Source: Marinomonas sp. SBI8L (GTDB lineage Bacteria; Pseudomonadota; Gammaproteobacteria; Pseudomonadales; Marinomonadaceae). From it: a stretch of 53,187 bases of DNA. Location: contig NZ_JSEO01000022.1 in NCBI RefSeq assembly GCF_001624705.1, forward strand, positions 1 to 53,187, given 5' to 3'. The notes under the pieces were generated by a model. The model was not told where the DNA came from, made no database searches, and saw only the letters and a program-made list of their open reading frames with translations. The position numbers and the translations under genes were made by a program. Below are positions 46,510 to 53,187 of the stretch, piece after piece (positions within the stretch are counted from its first letter, which is position 1; every line of letters begins with the position of its first letter).

Positions 46510-47379
46510 CTATTGATCAAATCTGGCTTCGATCAGACCTGGTGTTGTCACGTCCATGGCAAAAATGCCCCCTGCTTGAGGGTAATCTTTCAATTCTTCT
46601 TCAGAATGGGCACCGCGACAAGTTGATATAAAGAGTGTTTTCATATCCTTGCCACCAAATGCGACCATTGTAGGATAAATTGCAGGGACAGGGTACTCTT
46701 CTAAGATATTACCTTGAGGACTAATCTTAACAATTCTTTGTCCTTGGTAGAGTGCTGACCAATAATTGCCTTCACTATCGACGGCGGCACCGTCAGGACG
46801 GCCATTGCCATGAGGGAAGCGGATAAAGTCTCGCTTGTTACTTGCTTCACCGGTTTCCATGTCATAGTCAAATTGATAAACCACGTGATTTGGTGTGTCG
46901 GAGTAATACATGGTTTTTCCATCTGGAGAAAAAGCTAGGCCATTTGATGTCCAAGCAGCTTGATCCAGAACCTTATTTTCACCTTTTGAGAATTGATGTA
47001 GAGCACCTTTAAAGGCATCTTTAGGTGAGTACATAGTGCCAGCTAAAAAACGTCCGTTAAAATCACAGCGGCCATCGTTAAATCGTGTTGTTTCTTGGTC
47101 GTAATCTGCCAACCAGTATGGCTTCAATTCCGCATTAAAGCTTTCAAATGTATATACCCCAGAACGGAACGCAGCAATGAAACCACCTTCTTTAGTTAGC
47201 GAGAAACACCCGATTGCTTCATCGAACTTTCTTATATCATGGCGATTGTTTTTGGTATCAAAGGCATGCAGCTCAAATGAGTCGATATCTACAAAATATA
47301 GACACTCATTGATCTCGTCCCAGCGAGGGCATTCCGCAAGTTTAGCTTTAGCATCTATAACACAAGGTAAATTTGTCAT
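46510..47379 (-). CDS. SMP-30/gluconolactonase-family beta-propeller protein
   Basis: A 289-residue six-bladed propeller related to gluconolactonase and regucalcin. Metal-site motifs are visible in order: E16 in LAECPRWDE, RFNDGRCDFNGRFLAGTM, WTSNGLAFSPDGKTMYYSDT, and RPDGAAVDSEGNYWSAL. These enzymes open sugar lactones using a divalent metal. No sugar-catabolism genes adjoin it; it lies upstream of proS, which may be a chance arrangement. Substrate unknown. Confidence 0.9.
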   Translation of the reverse strand: MTNLPCVIDAKAKLAECPRWDEINECLYFVDIDSFELHAFDTKNNRHDIRKFDEAIGCFSLTKEGGFIAAFRSGVYTFESFNAELKPYWLADYDQETTRFNDGRCDFNGRFLAGTMYSPKDAFKGALHQFSKGENKVLDQAAWTSNGLAFSPDGKTMYYSDTPNHVVYQFDYDMETGEASNKRDFIRFPHGNGRPDGAAVDSEGNYWSALYQGQRIVKISPQGNILEEYPVPAIYPTMVAFGGKDMKTLFISTCRGAHSEEELKDYPQAGGIFAMDVTTPGLIEARFDQ

Positions 47380-47459
47380 CTTAGGCTCTTGATTCTGGGT
47401 GGATTTTCAATGGGGTGCTATAGTGCTTATGTATAAACGTATTGTAAATAGGAAGTCGT

Positions 47460-47906
47460 ATGTTTGAGCTAGATGAAAGATTAAAAAAGGACTCAGTTAA
47501 AGTAGGGGAGTTTCCTTTATGTGAGTTACGCTTAATTAATGATGCTAACTATACTTGGTTTGTGCTGGTACCTAAGCGCGTTGGAATCACGGAGATTTAT
47601 CAATTAGAAGAGTCAGATAGGCATATGCTAATGGACGAAAGTTGCCTGTTAGCGGAAAACCTACATGACGCATTTTCTCCTGATAAGCTAAATATTGCCG
47701 CAATCGGCAATAAAGTGCATCAGTTACACCTGCATCATGTAGTGCGCTTTACTTCTGATAAAGCTTGGCCAGAGCCTGTATGGGGCAAGTTTCCAGCCCT
47801 TGCATATAAAAAGAAAGAGTTGGCCAATATTTTGCAGAAGATTCGAGTGTTGTTGGCTGATGATCTTGTTGTGACTGAAGATACGGATGGTCAATTATAT
47901 TTTTGA
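47460..47906 (+). CDS. HIT-domain nucleotide-binding hydrolase
   Basis: A 148-residue HIT-superfamily protein. The histidine motif is QLHLHHVVRF, with H90 and H92 (catalytic region) and Gln in place of the first His; this QxHxHH form is common in a proteobacterial branch. PKRVGITEIYQL and NIAAIGNKVHQLH fit the fold. Relatives hydrolyse nucleoside phosphoramidates or dinucleoside polyphosphates. Divergent from the SMP-30 gene; the DUF2786 gene starts 33 bases downstream on the same strand. Confidence 0.9.
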   Translation: MFELDERLKKDSVKVGEFPLCELRLINDANYTWFVLVPKRVGITEIYQLEESDRHMLMDESCLLAENLHDAFSPDKLNIAAIGNKVHQLHLHHVVRFTSDKAWPEPVWGKFPALAYKKKELANILQKIRVLLADDLVVTEDTDGQLYF

Positions 47907-47938
47907 ATTAAGTTGCCAATGTGCATAAGGCAGAATTT

Positions 47939-49843
47939 ATGAGCATACGAAGAAGAAAAAAAGCTATATCCAAAGTTGTAAAACTATTGAATCTTGCTAC
48001 TTCTAGTAACCCAAGTGAAGCGACTATGGCGTTAAGACATGCAGAAACAATTGTGCGCCAAAATTCAATTAGTCGTTCTGAGGTGCCTTTATCTGCTTTA
48101 TGTGACCCGATTACCTTAAATAAAGTGAAATGGGGGGCTAAGACGCAATCAACTTATACCCCTAAATACGCCAGAGCGTCTTCGGCAGCAAGCCAGCAAT
48201 TTAATGAAGCGCCAGTTGATAAAACACATACCTATGCAGGCGCAAGAACAATACTTGATGAAGAGTATGTTTCTGAACACGAGTATGACCCGATAAAAGA
48301 AGCTGCAAGAGAAAACGAAGAGCGTGAAGCTGAAAAGTTACGTAAAAAAGCTGAAAAGTTAAATGCTGAGAAAGCGAGAAAAGCGGCTGAGCTAAAAGAA
48401 AAAGAAGCTCAGAAAGCAGCTAGAGAGCAAGCCGAAAAAGAAAGGCTAAAAGCTGCGGCAGAGTTGCAAGCAGAAAGAGAAAGGCAAGAAATTGAACGTT
48501 ATGCTGCACAAGCCAAATTAAAGATGGAGCATGAGCAAGCTGAACTTGCGAAGAAGAATGCAGAGCAAGGTCTGCTAGATGAAGTTCAGAATGATGAGAT
48601 TAAAGCTGACCAAGTATTAGATGAAAATGCAGGCATGGAAATTGATGAACAAGTCGAAGGGCCTCATGACATACGTAAGGAATCAGAACCAATGAAAGCA
48701 GAGACGATTAGCGCTGAAAGTGATGTCACCTCAAGTGCGTCTTTGAATACAGATAATGTGATTAATGCGGCCAATGCGTTCAGGCGTGAAGGGGTGATAT
48801 TCAGTAAGCAGCTTAAAGATCAATATGCTGCGAGTGACCCAACCATTCCTTTTGAGGAAGATGAATATTGGCAAAAAGTTGCAGCTCAATTGGCTGACTT
48901 TGATGAAGGTGAGATTCAGTCATCAATAGATACTATTGAAAAGCAACTGGTTTTATCTAAAGAGTCTCTCGCTGAAAAAAGACAATCTAGACTAGATGCT
49001 GAGCAAGAAGAGCTTAGTGAAAGAGCTGAACGAGCTCGTATAGAATTAAGCTTTGAAGAAGCAATTGAAAGAGCGTTTCAGGCGAGAGCCAAAGCCTATG
49101 AGGCTTGGGAAAAACAAAAGTCTGAAATTAGAGTTGAATGTCTACGTTCAGAGCAAGAGGCTCAACATGGTTATGAAGAACTGACCCAAGACTTAGACAG
49201 AGTGAAAGCAGACTTTCAACAGCATGTTAAACGCAAACAAGACTTCCATGCTGCAAGAATTATGCATGAGTTACGTTGCCATTTGGCGCTTGCTGTTTCT
49301 GTTAGTGGCGAAGGCAAAGATTCGTTCGACAAAGTTGTTACTATCATGTCAGAAGCGGGATTAACGCTTAAAGACTTAGAGTTCTCAGATATTAAAAATA
49401 AGAGCTTGTTTATTCGCCTGTTAGAAAGAGAAACAGCGTCTATTGAGGATGTTGTTGCAAGAGAAAGTCATACAGAAGAGATGCTTTCAAAATTCTTATC
49501 TTCTACTTTAACGAAGCGAGAGCCTGTTAAAACTGAGAATCCATTGCAGCAAATTGAGAAACTTTTAGGTGCTGCAAGTCTTGGTTCTCAATTTGAGGCG
49601 CAAAAAAGTATTGAGCAAGCCTTCCATTTAATGGAATTACACGGCATTAGTGTAAGGGATATTGATCTAACGAAAATCACTAAGTATTCAGTTTTTGTAC
49701 GTCTATTAAATTGGGAAGCTGAAAAAATCCCTTCACTTACTGAGCGAGAAAAGTTCACTGCTTCAATTTTGGAAGAGTATGTAACTTCTTCTATTCATGG
49801 TGATACGGGTGTGAGGGAAAAGGTAAGTAAGAATAAAGCCTAA
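47939..49843 (+). CDS. DUF2786-repeat protein with long charged coiled coil
   Basis: A 634-residue protein. Residues 8-45 match DUF2786 (SKVVKLLNLATSSNPSEATM, ALRHAETIVRQNSI). The middle is a very charged Ala/Glu/Lys/Arg coiled coil resembling TolA (about 115-230), then acidic spacer and further coiled coil (about 330-450). The C-terminus carries two related units at about 461-510 and 556-604, each with an LM/IM helix, a GIS or GLT turn, then FIRLLERE or FVRLLNWE; the second also resembles DUF2786. No signal peptide or membrane helix. The ATG at 47939 follows AAGG; GTG at 47921 is an alternative. Function unknown. Confidence 0.85.
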   Translation: MSIRRRKKAISKVVKLLNLATSSNPSEATMALRHAETIVRQNSISRSEVPLSALCDPITLNKVKWGAKTQSTYTPKYARASSAASQQFNEAPVDKTHTYAGARTILDEEYVSEHEYDPIKEAARENEEREAEKLRKKAEKLNAEKARKAAELKEKEAQKAAREQAEKERLKAAAELQAERERQEIERYAAQAKLKMEHEQAELAKKNAEQGLLDEVQNDEIKADQVLDENAGMEIDEQVEGPHDIRKESEPMKAETISAESDVTSSASLNTDNVINAANAFRREGVIFSKQLKDQYAASDPTIPFEEDEYWQKVAAQLADFDEGEIQSSIDTIEKQLVLSKESLAEKRQSRLDAEQEELSERAERARIELSFEEAIERAFQARAKAYEAWEKQKSEIRVECLRSEQEAQHGYEELTQDLDRVKADFQQHVKRKQDFHAARIMHELRCHLALAVSVSGEGKDSFDKVVTIMSEAGLTLKDLEFSDIKNKSLFIRLLERETASIEDVVARESHTEEMLSKFLSSTLTKREPVKTENPLQQIEKLLGAASLGSQFEAQKSIEQAFHLMELHGISVRDIDLTKITKYSVFVRLLNWEAEKIPSLTEREKFTASILEEYVTSSIHGDTGVREKVSKNKA

Positions 49844-49860
49844 TCAAAGCTGATTAAACT

Positions 49861-49900
49861 AAAAAGCCGAGTCTCGATTGAGTCTCGGCTTTCTTATTTC
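49861..49900. terminator. Bidirectional terminator
   Basis: AAAGCCGAG and CTCGGCTTT pair over nine positions, with further pairing inside after one mismatch, flanked by A5 and a T-rich run. It separates the DUF2786 gene from the convergent adenosine kinase gene. Confidence 0.85.
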
Positions 49901-49982
49901 TACCGGCTGCAAAAGGCTTACTATTACTAAAATTGCCCTAAGAGCTCTGAAGGTAGAATGAAATATTTAGGTTTGGTAGTTT

Positions 49983-50990
49983 TTAGCGATTGAGTGCTTC
50001 TACCACAAAAGCATTTGCTTTATCTTGATTTTGCTTCTCAAGGCGAGAGCCATATTGGCCAACAATGAGTGAAGCGCAATAGCAAGCAATTGTGGCTGCA
50101 GTATCAAAGCTTGCGTCTTTAAGAAGAGCGTGAATAAAGCTGCCCGCGAACATATCGCCTGCACCTATGGTATCAAGTTGATTAATGGTTGGTACTGGGG
50201 TTTCAAATAATGTTTCGCCATCCCAACTTAAAGAGCCTCTTGAACCACAAGTAACAACAAATTGCTTGATGTTGTTTTTAAGCCAAGTAATAGCCCCTGT
50301 CAGTGTTTCTGCTTGAGTTAACTCCATAGCTTCATCTTCATTCATGAAGAGTAAGTTAACGCCATCTTTGATTAGGGCTAAAAAATCATCCCTAAAATAC
50401 TTAACAAGCATAGGGTCGCTCATGGATAGCGCACAAATGTTGCCGCTTTGACTAGCTGATTTAGCTATGGTGTGAAGTGCTTCTTTACCGTACTCAGAGC
50501 TGATTAGATAGCCTTCTAAAAAACAGATGCGAGCAGACTTTGCTACGTCTAAATTTACTTGATCAGGGCCAACTAGACCGCCAACACCTAAAAAGGTGTT
50601 CATGGTTCTATCTGCGTCTGGAGTAATCATGGCAAGGCAGGTGCCTGTATCGCCTTTAGGGAGAGGGGTGCTATCTAGGTTGGACTGGATGTTTTGATGG
50701 ATTAAGTCCCGATGGAAGAAACGCCCCATTTCATCGTCAGCAACTTGGCAAGAGTAAAAGCATTTACTGCCAAAATTTGCGGTTGCTATGGTGGAGTTTG
50801 CAAGAGATCCACCACAGGATTTATGTTCAATTTTTTGTCTTAGTTGATCAAGTAACTCATTTTGCCTAGCTGCTTCTACTAGGGTCATACAACCTTTTAT
50901 AACCTTGTTATCACTTAAAAATTGATCTGTGACGCGAGTTTCTACGTCAACAAGGGCGTTGCCAATACCGTATAGGTCAAAATGATTCAT
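49983..50990 (-). CDS. Adenosine kinase-like PfkB-family sugar/nucleoside kinase
   Basis: A 335-residue ribokinase-fold enzyme. The N-terminus YGIGNALVDVETRV and SCGGSLANSTIATANFGSKC are the sugar-binding segments, and QLDTIGAGDMFAGSFIHALL holds the anion hole and catalytic Asp of the PfkB signature. The layout and length match bacterial adenosine kinases, which phosphorylate adenosine to AMP; other nucleosides or sugars remain possible. Single gene, divergent from the fumarase gene. Confidence 0.88.
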   Translation of the reverse strand: MNHFDLYGIGNALVDVETRVTDQFLSDNKVIKGCMTLVEAARQNELLDQLRQKIEHKSCGGSLANSTIATANFGSKCFYSCQVADDEMGRFFHRDLIHQNIQSNLDSTPLPKGDTGTCLAMITPDADRTMNTFLGVGGLVGPDQVNLDVAKSARICFLEGYLISSEYGKEALHTIAKSASQSGNICALSMSDPMLVKYFRDDFLALIKDGVNLLFMNEDEAMELTQAETLTGAITWLKNNIKQFVVTCGSRGSLSWDGETLFETPVPTINQLDTIGAGDMFAGSFIHALLKDASFDTAATIACYCASLIVGQYGSRLEKQNQDKANAFVVEALNR

Positions 50991-51234
50991 GTACTTAAAG
51001 AGCCTAAGTTTTTACAAAGGTTGCGGATTATAGAGTCAGTTATCCTAGGAAACAAATGTTAAAGCATAAAAAGTACGAAAAGCTTGGTGATCGGCTATAA
51101 AGTGTTCATTTTTACAAATGATAGGGGTTATTTGGCATCAGCTAGGTGAATAAATGGCATTAGCGCTTTTCATAAAGCTGTGCTTCTTTTAACATTCCGG
51201 CTTCGACAAAAATGGTACTCGGTAGGAGAGGCTC

Positions 51235-52752
51235 ATGAGTGTTATTCGCGAACAAGATTTGATTACAAGTGTTGCTGACGCATTACAATTTATTTCTTAT
51301 TACCACCCAATCGACTTTGTGGACGCTGTTCATGAAGCCTATAAGCGTGAAGAAAGTCAGGCAGCAAAAGATTCAATGGCGCAAATCTTGATCAACTCAA
51401 GAATGTGTGCAGAAGGCAAGCGCCCTTTATGCCAAGATACAGGCATAGTGACAGTCTTCTTAAAAATTGGCATGAATGTTCAGTGGGAATCTGAAATGAG
51501 CGTTCATGACATGGTTAATGAAGGTGTGCGTCGTGCATACACTCATCCAGACAATGTTCTACGTGCATCCATTCTTGCTGATCCTGCTGGAGCTCGTAAA
51601 AACACTAAGGACAACACGCCAGCCGTTATTCATATGGAAGTTGTGCCAGGTGACACTGTGGAGGTGCACGTGGCAGCAAAAGGTGGTGGTTCTGAGAATA
51701 AGTCAAAACTCGCGATGTTAAACCCATCAGACAGCATTGTTGAATGGGTTAAAAAGACAGTGCCTACTATGGGGGCTGGTTGGTGTCCGCCGGGTATGCT
51801 GGGTATAGGTATTGGTGGTACGGCTGAGAAAGCAATGTTAATGGCGAAAGAGTCGTTAATGGAGCCAATCGATATTCATGAACTTATGGATAGAGGCCCG
51901 CAAAACCGTTCTGAAGAATTGCGTTTAGAAATCTTCAAAGCTGTAAATGATCTGGGTATAGGTGCGCAAGGTCTAGGTGGTCTTACTACAGTACTGGATG
52001 TAAAAATCCATGACTGCCCAACTCACGCGGCCTCTTTGCCTGTTGCTATGATCCCAAACTGTGCTGCGACACGTCACGCTCACTTTGTACTTGACGGTTC
52101 TGGTGCTGCTGATCTTGAGCCGCCGAAGCTTGAAGACTGGCCTGAAATTGTTTGGGAAGTAGGAGAGAGTGTTCGTCGCGTAAAACTTGAAGATGTCACA
52201 CCAGAATCAGTGAAAGAATGGCAGCCAGGCGAAACTATTTTGTTAAGCGGTAAAATGCTGACAGGCCGTGATGCGGCGCATAAGAAAATGGTTGAGATGA
52301 TCCAAAATGGTGAAGAGCTACCTGTTGATCTGACTGGTCGCTTTATCTATTACGTTGGACCAGTTGATCCAGTGCGTGATGAAGCTGTTGGTCCTGCTGG
52401 TCCTACCACTTCTACTCGTATGGATAAGTTTACTCATACCATGCTTGCTGATACAGGCTTGCTAGGCATGATAGGTAAAGCTGAGCGTGGACCAATCGCG
52501 ATTGAAGCAATTAAAGAGTTCGGTGCTGTTTACCTTATGGCTGTTGGTGGTGCTGCTTACCTAGTATCAAAAGCAATTCAAAAAGCTGAAGTTGTTGCCT
52601 TCCCAGAATTGGGGATGGAAGCTATTTATGAGTTTGAAGTTGTTGATATGCCGGTTACTGTTGCTGTAGACACTAAAGGTACCTCTGTACACATTACAGG
52701 TCCTGCAGAATGGAAAGCGAAAATCGAAGCTCAGGCATTAGAAATTAAATAG
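51235..52752 (+). CDS. Class I fumarate hydratase ([4Fe-4S])
   Basis: A 505-residue oxygen-sensitive fumarase that interconverts fumarate and malate in the citric acid cycle. The alpha half carries likely cluster ligands C66 (PLCQDTG), C184 (GWCPPG) and C276 (PNCAATRH) and the GGSENKSKLAMLNPS substrate segment; the beta half has GRDAAHKKM, GPAGPTTSTRMDKFT and VGGAAYLVSKAI. Both halves are fused, as in FumA/FumB. GGAGAGG precedes the ATG. Ended by a strong terminator; the rRNA operon follows. Confidence 0.96.
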   Translation: MSVIREQDLITSVADALQFISYYHPIDFVDAVHEAYKREESQAAKDSMAQILINSRMCAEGKRPLCQDTGIVTVFLKIGMNVQWESEMSVHDMVNEGVRRAYTHPDNVLRASILADPAGARKNTKDNTPAVIHMEVVPGDTVEVHVAAKGGGSENKSKLAMLNPSDSIVEWVKKTVPTMGAGWCPPGMLGIGIGGTAEKAMLMAKESLMEPIDIHELMDRGPQNRSEELRLEIFKAVNDLGIGAQGLGGLTTVLDVKIHDCPTHAASLPVAMIPNCAATRHAHFVLDGSGAADLEPPKLEDWPEIVWEVGESVRRVKLEDVTPESVKEWQPGETILLSGKMLTGRDAAHKKMVEMIQNGEELPVDLTGRFIYYVGPVDPVRDEAVGPAGPTTSTRMDKFTHTMLADTGLLGMIGKAERGPIAIEAIKEFGAVYLMAVGGAAYLVSKAIQKAEVVAFPELGMEAIYEFEVVDMPVTVAVDTKGTSVHITGPAEWKAKIEAQALEIK

Positions 52753-52769
52753 TCTTAACTGCTTGTTCT

Positions 52770-52806
52770 AAAAGGCGTAGCTACTTATATGTGGCTACGC
52801 CTTTTT
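52770..52806. terminator. Intrinsic terminator after fumarase gene
   Basis: Arms 52770-52784 and 52791-52805 pair over 15 positions (one G-U) with a TTATAT loop, ending in T5. It insulates the rRNA operon from the fumarase gene. Confidence 0.93.
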
Positions 52807-52866
52807 AGTTTATAGAGGGAATAAAACGTTTTTTAAGGGAAAATGTTAGAAAAAAGTTAAAAGGGC

Positions 52867-52894
52867 TTGCTTATAGCATTTTCTCATGTATAGT
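52867..52894 (+). promoter_or_regulatory. Probable rRNA operon promoter
   Basis: TTGCTT (52867-52872) and TATAGT (52889-52894) are 16 bases apart, followed by a GC-rich discriminator AGCGGCC and preceded by an A-rich tract (about 52840-52862) like an UP element. This arrangement is typical of growth-rate-controlled rRNA promoters. A perfect TATAAT at 52931-52936 lacks a matching -35 and is less likely. Confidence 0.6.
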
Positions 52895-52941
52895 AGCGGC
52901 CTCTGTCAGCAAGCTCTTGTTGGCATCTCCTATAATTAGGA

Positions 52942-52954
52942 CGCTCTTTAAGAA
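52942..52954 (+). promoter_or_regulatory. rRNA leader boxA antitermination site
   Basis: CGCTCTTTAAGAA matches the boxA consensus (GCTCTTTAACAA) at all but one position, and lies about 205 bases before the 16S gene. It is followed by the TGTGTGGGCACTCG segment common in gammaproteobacterial rRNA leaders. NusB/NusE are expected to bind here. Confidence 0.8.
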
Positions 52955-53157
52955 TTTAATCAGATAATTTGTGTGGGCACTCGCTAGAGACTTCAGCAAG
53001 TTGTTCGAGTTGTTAATTGTTTATTCAATTGATGTTCGAATAACTACAAAAAATTTGAAATCTTACGAGAGTCGATACTAAAACGCTTTATGTTTGATTC
53101 ATTAGATTGGATCGAGTTTTAAAGTCAGCAGTAAAGATTTGAGTGAGCAATGATTTT

Positions 53158-53187
53158 AAACTGAAGAGTTTGATCATGGCTCAGATT
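53158..53187 (+). rRNA. rrs: 16S ribosomal RNA, first 30 nt
   Basis: AAACTGAAGAGTTTGATC begins at 53158 and continues with ATGGCTCAGATT, the universal 5' end of bacterial 16S rRNA. The gene runs off the right edge. The mature start is placed by alignment with the Escherichia coli 5' end. Confidence 0.97.

Overview
The window is a 53 kb piece of an AT-rich gammaproteobacterial chromosome. The gene content (minCDE, cysB, cysI with DUF934, nfuA, sbcDC, a class I fumarase, short-spaced intrinsic terminators and a 16S rRNA gene start at the right edge) fits a marine member of the Oceanospirillales. A Marinomonas-like organism is my best guess, but this rests on protein flavour and the repeat element, not on a database search. 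About 44 protein genes are supported. No tRNA, CRISPR array, prophage or recognisable defence island was seen.

Layout. 1-450: end of an IS3-type insertion sequence cut by the window edge, then a terminator. 453-9390: small accessory genes in mixed orientation (PhyH oxygenase, LysR and AraC regulators, DUF1499, SpoU methylase, DoxX-like and YgjV membrane proteins, a GFA/PPOX pair, an FMN reductase) ending in a receiver-GGEEF response regulator. 9497-19462: the most unusual region, a 2242-residue kinase-like/AAA/GAF/histidine kinase/REC/REC/Hpt protein, and upstream of it, behind a strong terminator, a two-gene unit encoding an FAD oxidoreductase and an acetoacetate-decarboxylase-like protein. 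19800-23871: a Nudix protein and two peptidases (M32, PepD). 24150-30102: a membrane PAS protein and sbcDC. 30121-30425: a MITE-like element with inverted ends. 30801-32707: minCDE. 32848-36919: diheme peroxidase lipoprotein, a duplicated-domain exported protein, and an antiporter/SH3-anchor pair. 37044-43139: a sulfur block (cysI, DUF934, nfuA, tauE-like, cysB) with a DAHP synthase inside it. 43244-47379: a minus-strand run of SMP-30, proS, arsC-like, wrbA and DUF2069. 47460-52752: HIT protein, a large DUF2786 coiled-coil protein, adenosine kinase and fumarase. 52807-53187: rRNA promoter and leader, and the first 30 nt of 16S.

How it works together. The hybrid kinase and the adjacent diguanylate cyclase response regulator look like a complete phosphorelay ending in c-di-GMP synthesis; the kinase-like N-terminus has lost the catalytic Asp of the HRD motif. 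CysB, the sulfite reductase, its DUF934 partner and the TauE/SafE exporter form a sulfite assimilation/efflux neighbourhood. MinD begins with TTG and MinE with GTG, which may set Min protein dose. The best candidates for undescribed biology are the FAD oxidoreductase/ADC-like pair, the GFA-fold protein lacking its second zinc site, the DUF2786 coiled-coil protein and the exported duplicated-domain protein. I found no clear evidence of a wholly new multi-gene system.
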